Made by a program: the position numbers and the translations under genes
Assembly: GCA_030762935.1 (NCBI GenBank)
Contig: CM060900.1
Location: 386,772,132 to 386,836,131, forward strand
Length of the DNA: 64,000 nt
Direction of reading: 5' to 3'
Source of the DNA: Hymenopus coronatus
Taxonomy: Eukaryota; Arthropoda; Insecta; Mantodea; Hymenopodidae
The notes under the pieces: generated by a model
Seen by the model: the letters and a program-made list of their open reading frames with translations, nothing else
The model's database searches: none
Told to the model about the DNA's origin: nothing
Shown here: positions 1-11,479 of the stretch, in pieces
Layout of the letters: each line of letters starts with the position of its first letter
Position numbering within the stretch: the first letter of the stretch is position 1

Positions 1-689
1 CACGTACCTAAAAATTTAAGAAAATTGGTTACCATTTTCAGAATTTGATCTTTGAACCACACATACCAAAACTTTAAATGCGTATCTTCACTAACTTTCC
101 TTATTGAAGTATTATATACTTTTTTTAAAATGTTAGATAATTTAATCTATAAAACTAATAATCTTTTATAAAAATATATTTTTGAAACATCGCTATTATG
201 TAAGACTAATTTAGTCCTTTTCAATATTACAATGTATACTTCTGCACATTCTGAAGACATTTTGGTTGTATCTAAACAAAAACTGAGACACGTGGAACAT
301 TTTGAAAGGGAGAAAATGTAGTTTTGAGACAACGTTGTTTAATGAACTGTACTAGGAAACAGGTATATTGTACGATCTTTAAATGACTGTAGATCCCGAA
401 CTAAGAGGAGGAGAGCTAAACGTTGATTCTCTATAGAAGCCCAAAGTTTTCAAAACTATTTTCTATAAAAAGTAATACTTGAGTTTTTCACCAATTTTAG
501 TCAACAGTTCACACTCATTGTCCCTTATCAGGGCTTGGAGCTTGATGAAATGTTATGTTTCTTCTGAGCCATCAAATAAAATGCCGGATCCGGAATAAGT
601 TTTGGCTCAAATTGAGCCAAAGTGACTTCATTTTATTTTGAATTTTGTTGTATCTTTGGGCATTTGCGTTTATAGGAATTTGTCATTCC
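1..689. other. AT-rich non-coding stretch
   Basis: I see no gene, RNA or recognisable repeat here. The sequence is AT-rich with short open frames only. Confidence 0.5.
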
Positions 690-1264
690 TTATAGGAATA
701 GGAAACAAACGGACGGGACTCGGCACCGAACGAATACGGTCATTGTACCCATGCCGATCGACAGGGTACCCCTGGGAGGAACGGATGAGGTGAGAGACTG
801 CACTGAGAGGCCGGAACAAGGAGTGAAGGCACTACAATTACAGGGCCTTACAATTGCCAGATTGAAGCACCCCGACATTCGGACAGACAGATCGGGTACA
901 CCACCCCATTCAGTCTCCGAGTCTTCGCCAGTAGAGACTCTCATCCTGGAACACGAGCCGAAGTCTTGGGACGTAGAGAGTCACTAGGAGCATCCTTTCC
1001 CATTACCATGCCGCACCGAGCACCATCGCTGACAATTTCAAACCCTGAAAGAGACCAGCGGGATAAAGGATGGATAAATTGATAATGGAAACAACATGGA
1101 AGGACAGGAAATTTGGGGGTTGGAAGACACCTACCCAACATTTTCTTGGCGCCCCGGGAAAACCCACGAAAATACCCCTGGGCCAGGTAGTACGGCTACA
1201 GGAATCGAACCTGCAACCTTCCGAATGCGGCCATAGACGAAACCGCCTGAGCCACCTCCTCGGT
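690..1264 (-). repeat. SINE family A, copy 1 (tRNA-derived, ~570 bp)
   Basis: Read on the minus strand, the element begins near 1,264 with a tRNA-like head: an A-box-like stretch with GTGGCTCAGGCGG and a B box GGTTCGATTCC. A central block follows, with the landmarks TTTTCGTGGG, CCCGGGGCGCC and CCCCCAAATTTCCTGT. The long 3' body contains GATGGTGCTCGGTGCGGC and ends near CGGTGCCGAGTCCCGTCC. The same order appears at 15,716-16,252 (+) and 39,037-39,578 (-). The short open frames here on both strands do not agree with each other or with the other copies, so I treat them as chance. Confidence 0.85.
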
Positions 1265-2045
1265 TTTTATTCTTTTGTTTCTGTTCTTTCTGTTCTTCCC
1301 CGAATTTTCCAAAATTACAGACATAGCGGTGTCGTAATTTCTTAATTATGAAGTGACATAATAGATGACGTGGTGTTACCTCGGTTGTATAATTTCGACT
1401 TTGGTTATGTAAGATTATTCTTATAATTTTAATGTAATGACACCAACGTTTTATATTTTTGACAGGAAAAGTCTGTTAACACCAGCTGGACTTGAAAAAT
1501 TTGTCAGGCATTAGTGTAATTTGCTATTCTGGCAATACCGATAACATGACTAGCCGAGAAGACGCACTTCCCGAATAGGTCAAAGTTTCGAACAGCATTT
1601 CGGTCATTGTGCAGGAAAAATTGGGCAAGATTTGACAATTAAAAACAGGATCGTTGATTATCGGACAATATGTAAAATCGATTAACTTCTGCAAAATGAA
1701 AATTACGATTTCATGTACTTGAGGAATACTTTTCATTTGGATGACCGTCTATACATTTATGACGTAGTGGAAATGTGTTTTTAAATGTACAGAAATGCCC
1801 TTTATGGGAATGATGCTTCAATTTCCAGACTGTATGAATGCCTATAATGTTTACTTTAATGCTGAATGAGGTACATCTAAAGCTTTTAATACGTAATTTT
1901 TCACATAATTTGTGTTATATTTTTTAAATTTAACGACAATTTAAAGGTAATTTTTCAGTAATTTAAGCAATACTTTCATAAATCTAAGGTCATTTCATAG
2001 GTAACTTTTCAGTAATTTTATTGGTCAGCAACTTCCAAGCCTTTT
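1265..2045 (+). repeat. Unnamed ~0.8 kb repeat, copy 1 (inverted partner at 4,145-5,030)
   Basis: This block matches the reverse complement of 4,145-5,030 at several landmarks in the same order: CAGACATAGCGGTGTCGTAA near 1,318, GTCATTGTGCAGGAAAAA near 1,604, AATTAAAAACAGGA near 1,637, TGCTGAATGAG near 1,860, and TTTCAGTAATTTTATTGGTC near 2,008. Many substitutions and small indels separate the copies, so they are old. No protein is apparent and I do not recognise the family. Family-A SINE copy 1 abuts its left edge. Confidence 0.8.
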
Positions 2046-2779
2046 CATTAAAATTATTGCATTAACGCAACTTGGGTACCGAGGGATAAATATAAGGTAG
2101 GGATATTTTGTTGATTTATTTAGAAGAAATCTGTTTATGTTTTACATGGTTGTATATCGTTTCACCACTATTCTTTGCATTAACCTTCAGGTGATACACA
2201 TTGTTAGGGTTACTAAAGCTTAAATAACGTATTTGCTTTTCCGGTGTCGGAAGTAACACATTCACATTTTGTTGTGTTTGTGGCATAAATAGCTCCTATA
2301 GGGACACCCCAGGATACGATTGACTCTGCATATGCTGTTACATTACCTTTCACGTTAGATAGTGCTATGTGCTAAAGCAAAACTCGCAATGCCAGAGTTT
2401 GACGTGATGAATAATCGTTGATGAAAAGAAAAGGCAGGGTGTTTATGTTTTAGGAATTCATCCTGCTTTTAAATAAGTCATTTATAAACACAAAAAAACT
2501 CAGTTTTTATTTTGGATACCTTAGGGGGTTCTGCCTTCTATGGAGTGAAGCACAAGTCACTGGCCGTTTTCTCAAAATGCTCCTAGATGCACCCTCGCAC
2601 TAGTAAACCAATGAAGTGTTCAGCACTTAGTCAATTTGAGGCTCCAGTTATCAAAATGGGTTACTAAGTGCGAAAATTGTGCAAAATATCCTAATTGAAA
2701 TCGTTTTAAAATGTTTTTCTCTTTACTTTTTTGTGCAAATTCACAACAACAGGACTATAAATCAACAATCTCATCAGGT
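2046..2779. other. AT-rich non-coding stretch
   Basis: This lies between the left inverted copy and the GC-richer island. No gene or repeat is recognised. Confidence 0.4.
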
Positions 2780-3175
2780 TTCGGAGCTCGGCTCTTCCGA
2801 TCTCTCGATGGACGGTAGTTCACACTTCTTTCTTTCCCGCTCGTCCTGCAGGGCTTGGGGGGTTGCTTCACGTAATGCCGAGTGTTGTGTTCTGCATTAA
2901 TCACGAGAGCAGCGCAGAGTGAGTGGTTGTGTACACAGCTTGTCGTTCGTGACGCAAGTACGGCAGATACGTAGAGTCGAGAATAGAATATATAGCCCTT
3001 CGTTGTTTTGTACTGTACTGCAGCAATTATCTACTCTGCTTATCGGTAAAGCATTCATTTATAGTCATCTTAGTTTTTGGGTGCTCATGAAGTTGATTAT
3101 TGACAACCTCATGGGCGCCTCGTGAGGTCCGCCGTCGAACTGGACACTATTGTTGTGCGAGTTCGATGTAAGTCA
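2780..3175 (+). other. GC-richer island with a donor-like end: candidate non-coding exon or promoter
   Basis: The base composition changes to GC- and CpG-richer for about 400 bp inside AT-rich DNA. The plus-strand end at 3,161-3,175 reads GTTCGATGTAAGTCAT, a good match to an animal splice donor with the cut before GTAAGT at 3,168. No long open frame crosses it, so it would be a 5' untranslated exon if it is an exon. It could instead be part of an unnamed transposable element, perhaps a terminal repeat. It also contains a 13-base match to the common Illumina adapter end at 2,791-2,803, so read contamination or a join cannot be excluded. Confidence 0.25.
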
Positions 3176-4144
3176 TCCATACTTCGTACACTCAACCTAA
3201 CATCCGCGCTCTGCCTCTTGTTATGGTACTAGAAATTAAGGATTTACTTATACTGGAAACTGGGTTTCGATCTTCCGTTTTGATCAATTTTTTGACTCTT
3301 TATTTCATTTTATTATTTAATGCCCAATAACGGTTTAATAGATATGTGTATTTACAAAGAACTATATCTTAACGAGCATGTTGCAAATGTACAACATATA
3401 GAGCGTAATTTTAAGGCATCTTGTCGATTGTTACCTCCAAGTTAACCCTTCTAAGTAGGTTATTAAAAATTAGGCTGCATTTGTATCATACGAAAGCACA
3501 AATGAGGGAAGTTGAAGAGGCTTGATAAGGCAATACAAGCACTTGATCAATATTAAATTAATGATTCAGATAGAATTTTAGCAGGGGCTAAGCACGATAA
3601 CAGTCATATAAACATAATATATAATATATAAAACATTACTTTTGTGCGCAATAACAAGAGAGACAGAAATAGAGAGTGCGAGAGATAGAAAGCGGAAACA
3701 AGATTTTTGGGCTCCAAGTGTATTTTAAAGCTCGTTCAATTAAAATGTGCTTAATACTTTATTTAAGTAATGAAAGAAGAATAGTTTGTCGCGGTGCATA
3801 ATTGAAGTTCTACACAAAAATTAGAAAACACAGGACCTGTCATGATCGAATGTTAGCAAATGAGATAGCGTATTGATATTATTTTCTCTTTCTGATTTAT
3901 TGGTGTATTATTTGCTTATTTAGAGCAGGGATTCCAGGAAATATATTACCAGGAGCAGATCTGAAATCATTGGACAAAGGCATTGGAAAAATGGGAAAAA
4001 CATAAGCCTTCCTTTTACCGTATGACGCGTTTAACTCATTAATCAAGTAAATAACAGATTATTAACTCACTGTATGACCTAATTCTCAGTATACCATATG
4101 GCCGGTAGTTTTGTCGTGGACACATTATTGTAGTCACATATGCA
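3176..4144. other. AT-rich non-coding stretch
   Basis: I see no gene or repeat beyond short AT runs, such as 3,617-3,632, and a short GAGA-rich patch near 3,659-3,690. Confidence 0.4.
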
Positions 4145-5030
4145 TGGCTTGTCTAGATCGGAAGTTGATGACCTATAAAATTACTGAAAATATCTTATAT
4201 TGACCTTAAACTTATGAAAATATGACCTAGAAATACAAATTACCTATATAACGACACTAAATTTGTGAAAATACAGGATAAAATACATAAAAATGAATTA
4301 CAGAAAGCTAAATACATATCTCATTCAGCATTTCAATAAAATATCCTAGGCATTAGCAGATTATCGAATTTGAAGAATACAAACTTGCCCTAAAGAACAT
4401 CTCTGTACATTCAGAAAACTTACTTCTATATTATTGATGCATAGCAGAAATAGGCATTGTTTTCAAGCGAAAAGTCTTCCCCAATCTCTAAGTTAAATTT
4501 TTAATGTTGCAGAACGTTACAAATGTTATACATGTTCTGGTAACCAACGTCCTGTTTTTAATTTTCTTGCTAATATCTTGAACTTTTTCCTGCACAATGA
4601 CTTGTTTTCGAACTTTATATGTTCTGGAGAACTGAGGGCGTCATGTTAATATTCACGTTATCTGTGTTGTAAGAATAGTAACGTCATACTAATGCATGCC
4701 AACTTTTCAAGTTAGAATCAACCACTGATCCTGAAAATTGCTAGTGCTGGAACATCTGTTTTACAGATAGACCAATGTTTTAATGGTCAGTCCGAAACAA
4801 GAATAAAACTCATGTTTGGTTTATGAGGGTTATGTTGGATCGGTTTTTGAGGAGTATGTTGGATTGCATCAGAATTATAAGAATAATGTACCTTGACCAA
4901 TGTCTGAATGATCCATCTAGAGTTAACATCACCATTACCTCACTTCATAGTTGAGGAATTACGACACCGCTATGTCTGCAATGTTGTAAAAGTATATTCT
5001 GCAATAACAGAATAAAAATCTCCTAAACGA
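4145..5030 (-). repeat. Unnamed ~0.8 kb repeat, copy 2 (inverted relative to 1,265-2,045)
   Basis: The reverse complement follows copy 1 landmark by landmark, from a T-rich start and GCAGACATAGCGGTGTCG (plus-strand position about 4,965-4,982) to TTTTATAGGTCATCAACTTC (about 4,160-4,179). The two copies are opposed and separated by about 2.1 kb. No coding sequence is visible. It could be an old DNA-transposon derivative or a fragment of a retroelement untranslated region. Confidence 0.8.
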
Positions 5031-5039
5031 TAAGCAGCA

Positions 5040-8000
5040 GACAATAAAGTTCCAAGGAAATATTAAATACAATTAAGACATTGTGTATCACATTGTGTCG
5101 AAACAAATGCATATCATGTCTGGCATTTTCTGTGATGTCTCAGAAAAAAATATGAAATTTCAACAATTTCCAAACCAGCTATACCAGGCTTTACTGACAG
5201 AATAACCAGTGGTAGCATCAGAAGAAAAACAGGCATAACAATTAAGGCTCTCAATTTTAATCCTAACGTTTATGATGTTCCGATTTACTCTTGAATATCT
5301 AAGAGTTTGAAACATGTATTTGCACAGTGATTGATACTGTAACATGTTTACTGCAGGCTTTCGGTCCTTCATAATTTGCTTACATTGCGTACTTAATAAT
5401 TAAATGTTGAAATTATTTTAATGCATATTTAAATTAATATTTTTGCTAGTGTAAACTATTTCAAGGAATATTTGTATTAAATTACTTGTGGAAACCTTCA
5501 ATAATCTTGTATTTCTCTTCCATTGCAGGTAAGTGTTTAATGCAGCTCCAGTGCAATACAAGTCCGAGTTACGTTGCACCGATATAATTTAGGTATGATT
5601 TTGTAATATATTTATAAATACTCATAGATAGCTAGTACTAATATTTTAAACTTAGTTGTAGATTAAGACTAACAGAACAAGATATGTATCGCTAAAATGA
5701 GGTTGGCTTGTCTCTTTGTTATACAGGATGACGTAAATAGTATGTTTGCCTCTGGAATTTGAAGAATAACCACTATGAACTCTTAAAATATCGTTAGCTT
5801 GTGTAGAAAAATAAAGGCATAGTTTAAATTTGCCATTTTCTTATTTATTACTTATTTGCTGAGAATTAGAGATATAAAATTGTAGAGCTCTATTTCATTT
5901 TGATTAAGAATTGCATATCCTGTACTTAGGTATTCTGTCGCTCGTTTGAAGCCCATAAGGAATATAATAATAGAACATTTTCAAAAGTATTGATACTTAA
6001 ACCCCTAAAGCATAGCATATTTTAAGTTGAGTTGAATGCTTGGATATATACGTACTCTAGAAGACTGAAGCTGTAGTAATCATGCCTTCATCTGTTGCAG
6101 CCTATTTATTACTTAGAAAATTGTCAAATAACAAGCCGCTTGAATGTATGCATTTTTAAATGACAATATTGAATATTTTTTCCATAAAGTTGGTCTTACT
6201 TACTCACCAAAATTCCAAACATGTTTTTTAAATTGTATTCATATCATTAGCATATTTGAGATTAGTAATTTTTATTAGCTATTTAACAAATCTCCAGCTA
6301 TACAAATTAAATTATAATTTTGAAAAAATATAAGAATAAAACTTTCGTTTAATAGTAATAAAGCAAACATGCATACGGCATTTTTGCAGCTATTTTGGTG
6401 CTTTAAGTGAAGAGAACATTTTAAACTTTCAATTACTGTAACTTCTTGAATTATCGTATATTTTTAGTAATTTTTAAAAGTAGTAAGCATTATCCTACAT
6501 TCTATTAATTCTTTCTCGAGCTTATATAGAAAAAATAAGCAAAATGGCTAAATACTACTCCGCGCGACACATTAATAATGAAAAAAATAATAAGAACAGA
6601 ATTGATGTTCGCTAGAGAATTTAAGTACTTATAGGGGACCGGGTAGTATGTTCATGGGAACTTAAATACTGAATCACGTGTGGCATTATAAAAACATCCA
6701 AAGATAAACGTTGTAAAGGGCATTTGAAGTTTCGCTTCAAAGTAATTTGATAAATACCAGCACAAATTTAATTGTTGGAAAATTTCTGGGTACTCTTAAG
6801 AAAAAAATACGACAGTTCACTAATTACAACGAAAATGGTGAGCGTGTTACAGGTCTTCAAGAGGAACGTTCTGGTTCTTACGATGTCCTGTTAAAAGCAG
6901 TTGTCTAACTTCTAGGAAGTCGGAACCTAACTATATATGAATATACATTGAAATAGACGGATGTTTTTCAAACGGAGGTCATAACTGCAAGAAGTAGCCA
7001 TTACTGCAGCCCTCGCTTTGACCAAATCTTAGCGATGAACTGGATATGGGCTTTAGAACGTTTGGGGAAAGGCTCTCTCCCCCTACTTTGAAACGAACAT
7101 TTACCAACGGATATTCAGCAAACTTTGAAAACGTAGCCCTCTCCAAAGTTTCACCCCAGCACAGTACTCTCTCGGCATTCCCTTTCAAGTGCAGCTATGA
7201 AATTAACACCCCGACTACAATGCCTTGTGCTTCAACTGAAAAGCCGTTTTAGAAACGCTTCGGTACATTAAGGTCTTAGTGAGCCATTAAAAGAAACCCA
7301 TATCTTAGTAACAAAAAAGTATTCCTAAGCAAAATGAAGCTGGGCTATTAGGTTGCAAGGAAAAGTGAACGTATAGTTAGTATGATAGCTCTTTTATAAT
7401 GATTTCTATTCTATAAATCAAGCAAATAAGTATTCCAACTTTAAACGCTAAAGCGCCAAGTTCATTGGAAAACTATTAAAACCGTTAGCAATGCGTGACA
7501 TTAGTGACTTAACCGTCCTAACTATCAAGTTGACTTTTTAGCAACGCAAACTCGAAAGTACAATACTTGTACTGTGTGCTTCATATACATATAGCTCAAT
7601 TAAGTTAATTGTGTGGCATTAACCAGTAGGCGGCTTCGAGAATTGTGTTTCCTGTCTAAAACTGGCATCTACTAATGTAGTTTGTAATACCAGCTTTAGT
7701 ACAACAAATCGTTCCACTGCACAGCTTAAGTAAATATTAAACACATCATATACAAAGCAATTCGTATTTTAGTCATGCAATATACTGAGCTGTATGTATC
7801 TGAAGCTCACTGAGACAGCAGAAATGTTAAGTCCACGGCTGGCTGTGTAACGAGTTGGTAAATTTAAACATGTTTTAACGACCCTACTACATCTACTAAT
7901 TCTTGTGACTTAGTGTTCAACTCGAATACACGTTACCTGCAGGTTTGTGAGGTATCTCCAATGGGCTTACTAATAAGCGTTCTGGTATCTATCCGCAATA

Positions 8001-8340
8001 CCATTATTCGGAGAAAGGTTAGGCAAGAGCTAAAAATAAAGTGGTACATTTAATAATTCTCATTAGAACGAAGCAAAAATTACAGCAATAGGGAGGAGAC
8101 AATCCTTTGATACTGGATTCAGAACTCTGTACCCTTCCGCCGGCGTACTAGTCCTTTATACTTAGCAAGCTGAAGTCAACATAAATAATAAACTATCCTA
8201 AATCTGGAGAATACAGAATTTGCTGTATTTGCAACTCTCAACCAATTTATTGAAATCATCGTCACACATTTGTTCAACACAATTATAATAAGAAATGTAT
8301 ATTCACTGTTCTATGTACGAAACTTTCCAACTTTCCATGA
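5040..8340. other. AT-rich non-coding stretch
   Basis: Apart from the splice-like site at 5,509-5,534 and a GC-richer patch at 6,960-7,255, nothing is recognised. The patch is open in both directions for 68-69 codons (6,979-7,188 minus; 7,046-7,252 plus). Neither translation is recognisable. It may be a remnant of a repeat. Confidence 0.4.
5509..5534 (+). promoter_or_regulatory. Recursive-splice-like site (acceptor fused to donor)
   Basis: The sequence TATTTCTCTTCCATTGCAG is followed directly by GTAAGT, with the junction at 5,528/5,529. This is a polypyrimidine tract and CAG acceptor abutting a consensus donor. The juxtaposition is the recognised form of recursive (ratchet) splice points in long arthropod introns. 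No exon or gene is proven around it. By chance alone such a site is uncommon but possible. Confidence 0.35.
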
Positions 8341-8341
8341 C

Positions 8342-8343
<2 letters not shown>

Positions 8344-8372
<29 letters not shown>
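8344..8372. repeat. (AT)n microsatellite
   Basis: A run of alternating A and T of about 29 bases. Confidence 0.95.
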
Positions 8373-8377
<5 letters not shown>

Positions 8378-9142
8378 AAATATAAAACCTTTTAACTGTC
8401 AAAACTTAAGATATATTAATAACAATATGAACAACCTAAACACAAAACAATTGTTGGTGTCAAGTGAAGGCGTTTAAATCTCTTCATACACTCAAAAATT
8501 AGCGTTTCTAAGATATTGAAAAAAATCAAGAGCGTTATTTTATGCCAGCAAGCATGTGACAGAACAAGATTATAGGAAAATGATGCACCTACAAATCTGA
8601 TTGCAGTAAAAATACTATAACTGTGCTAAAATATACATGGCGCTTTTCACGCCACTGGCAAGTTTAGAAATACGTATCCGTTTCTCGTGCTTCTACCGCA
8701 GTCGCTCCAGGAACAACGTGTTACCTTACGCTGTCCCCGGTGGCTGCTGGCTATGAAATATGAAATATATTGAAATGGCTGCCTGAGTGTTTTTCACAAC
8801 TGCGTGAAACTCTATACCATGGCACAGGGTTGGCCAGTTTACGGGTTCATCGTCACGTATTTTTGGCAGGTTATATGTTGGTCACATTAATTAACATGTT
8901 CTTAAAGTGCACTCTTTTCCAAGAATAAAGCACTTACGCAAGATACCCTTTGATCAGTCTTTTGAGATAATGGCAGAGGGAGATCAGAATGTCACATGGC
9001 TCCACCGACGGCTTCAGCAAATTCCCGATCCTCGTAATAAAACGAGCACATGCAACCTAATTTCTGCCTTTGCCCATTTAACTGTCACGAAGGACTAAGA
9101 ACAAAGGATAGCAATATTTCGTAAGAATGTTATGTGTAACTA
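8373..9142. other. Non-coding stretch
   Basis: I see no recognised gene or repeat. Confidence 0.35.
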
Positions 9143-9439
9143 TTAAGCCACGTCCAGAATGAGATGTAAGCGCAGACGGAACGTAAGCGCAAGACTTTGC
9201 ACCCATGTCATACAATAGAAGCGTTCACCTATTATCGGTGAGAAATTACCTTGTGATTGACATTCTGCTGAGACGTGGCCACCTCGGTGCGATGTTGTCC
9301 TATTTACTCGCTGTCCGTCTGCAGCGACAACCGTTCCATTGCTTCCTCTAAATGCCTTCTTCTCTCCATGCATACCTCTCGTATGTTGAACTATTTTTCC
9401 CCATTTCTCACTAGTTACCTCATCCATTCCTTTCCACAT
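9143..9439 (-). other. Unassigned 98-codon open frame, possible transposon relic
   Basis: The minus-strand frame starts MWKGMDEVTSEKWGKIVQHT and has a plausibly coding composition for its first half. It then runs through the inverted-repeat arm at 9,226-9,262, and the same protein word QSQGNFSPI appears on the plus strand at the other arm because the arms are inverted. The second half is therefore repeat-encoded. I do not recognise the protein, and it has no second exon or homologous neighbour in the window. Confidence 0.15.
9226..9262 (-). repeat. Inverted-repeat arm, left
   Basis: The reverse complement contains GTCAATCACAAGGTAATTTC and CTCACCGATAATAG. The right arm at 9,819-9,852 carries the same words on the plus strand with one substitution. 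The arms are about 560 bp apart. They could be the ends or internal parts of an old non-autonomous DNA element. Confidence 0.7.
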
Positions 9440-9818
9440 TGGGTCCTTTATGTCACTAAACGGAAAAGTTTTATTATTTCGGGTAAAGTGAACTCAACTT
9501 ACTTATCACGGATGTGAATGACAGTGTCACTCGTGATATTTCTAGGATGAGAACAAGAGCAATGTCCGCGATATAAAAGGTGGTAACGATTATAAATGTA
9601 AATCCTTACGGAATCACTATGTATAACATAACCGAACTTTTCACAGAATGAAATCAATCAGATTGCAAACAATTGATCAGTCATGCATGAGAACGCGTGC
9701 ACTGAACCACGTAGGTGTTGCAACACCGATGACATCACATCTCTGGCGGTTAGTATTCTTGCACTGTGATTGGTCAGCAACCCGACGAGCCCCTGTCAGC
9801 AGACGACATACCCCACAA

Positions 9819-9852
9819 GTGTCAATCACAAGGAAATTTCTCACCGATAATA
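9819..9852 (+). repeat. Inverted-repeat arm, right
   Basis: This is the partner of 9,226-9,262. Outside about 34 bp the similarity falls away on both sides, so the boundaries of any element are unclear. Confidence 0.7.
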
Positions 9853-9902
9853 GACTCACGCAACGCGCTACACAAGCAACAGTTCGCGAACTCCAAACTT
9901 AG

Positions 9903-10833
9903 TGCTTGCGTTACGTACATAGAGGAAACATGTTGCATTCCTTACTCTATGCATTGCCTCCTATTCAACAGCAATGTGAGGGTTTACACTGCCTGTTGTA
10001 CATCCATAATGCTCTTCCATTTGGCCCTGCCGCATAAGTTTGAATCGCTGAAGCTAGAACTTTTTAAATGTATTATTATTGCAACGGATGTTTAGTGGCA
10101 GTTGTGTGGGTGTACGTTTTATAACATAATCATTAATAAAAGATTGAGTGAATGTACATATTTATATGGCATTGATGGTTATGTTATTCAATTTGAAACT
10201 TTGAATGAGCTTGGAAGATTTCCGCATGTAATTTACTGATCTAGAAACCCGTGCCAACTCTTTGCGTCACGCTTACGATGGTGCTCCCTCACGTCTGCAC
10301 TTGCGCTCCGTTACGTTAGCACTGCAATTTCATTGTGAACTTAGTTTTGCTGCTTGTACATGTGGACACGGCTAGAATAGCTTCTCCACAAACTTTTCAC
10401 AGAAGATAGTACCTGCCACATTATACCTCTTCATATAAAGTTAATCAGCCAATATTAAGTAAAGTAGCAAATTTAGTATAATTGAATGTAAATAATGTAG
10501 GCGTATATCTGGTAAAGTTGGCAATGAAAACATTTCCTCCTTAACGGAATATTTCATTTTGGTACTCAATGAGAGGAAATCGTCTGCTAGCTGTTACTAT
10601 AGCAGTATTTCTGTTTAAATTGTTTTTCGAGTATAAACTTAAATTTTTATTAGGTACAAAATTTGGAAAACAGAATTAGGTTTCAGCAGCTCTGTTACAG
10701 TAATGAGAACAATTACAACTAAAAATATTCAAACTACCTTAAAGCATTATGCAAGATTTTCGACGTCTAGTTATCGCTTCTTATTCTGAGAATAAACTCC
10801 ACGCTAATGAAAATGTCCTTTAAAGGTAGTTCA

Positions 10834-10836
<3 letters not shown>
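9903..10836. other. Non-coding stretch with a possible repeat fragment
   Basis: Near 10,260-10,310 the reverse complement resembles 9,165-9,206 (AAGTGCAGACG versus AAGCGCAGACG, and a later GTAAGCG...GCAAAGAG stretch). This suggests a third fragment of the repeat around 9,143-9,900. No gene is seen. Confidence 0.35.

Positions 10837-10881
<45 letters not shown>
10837..10881. repeat. (TA)n microsatellite
   Basis: About 45 bases of TA repeat. It is the longest dinucleotide run in the window. Confidence 0.95.
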
Positions 10882-10883
<2 letters not shown>

Positions 10884-10950
10884 ATGTTTAACGTATGTGC
10901 CTTATTTTAATGTAATGCAGATGTAGGATCTTTCTATAACTTCTCTGACA

Positions 10951-11467
10951 AGCCAGGTGGCTCAGACGTTTCGTCTGGGACTGGCATTTGGGAGGTCGTG
11001 GGATTGATTCCGCTCCTCTGTGACCTATGGCTTTCTTTCGGGACTTTTGCGGGTCTCTAGGGAAATACTAGGGAGGATTCGTCATTCCCCCGACTTTCAG
11101 GTCCTCCAATTCATCGATCTGGTCTTTCTCTCAGGGTTGTAAGTGTGAAGACTACGGTGGTGGCTCCCTTTCGTGGAGATGATCGCGCTTTGGAAAATCT
11201 GCTCTCGGCGGCAGGATGGCGTTGGGGGTCGTCGGTAAACTCAGGGGCGGTATTCAGGCTCCTATTCAGGGGCTCCTAGCGCTCACCGAGATGAAGAATT
11301 GCTTGAGAGCTATTTGATGGCTGTGTGTTGCTGTCTGGTTCCAGCTGCTTTCTTTAGTGGCTCTCATCTCATCTTCTCTTCCCGGGGTCCAGAGTACAAA
11401 AAGCCTTATCACTGGCTGAGGTGCAGAAACTCTTCTGGTACTCTACACTACTACTATTACTACACTA
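10951..11467 (+). repeat. SINE family B, copy 1
   Basis: The tRNA-like head has GGTGGCTCAGACG as the A-box region and GGGATTGATTCC as the B-box region. A diverged form of the central block shared with families A and C follows, with the landmarks CGGGACTTTTGCGGG and CATTCCCCCGACTTTC. The 3' body has GACTACGGTGGTGGCTCC, GGCGGCAGGATGGCG and TTGGGGGTCGTCGG, and the copy ends in a short CTA-repeat tail at about 11,438-11,467. Family B recurs at 32,800-33,135. Confidence 0.85.
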
Positions 11468-11479
11468 GCTTCTCTAGTT

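Noticed and set aside
9575..9582. TATAAAAG as a promoter
   Set aside because: No initiator-like sequence at the expected distance, and the surroundings are repeat-like.
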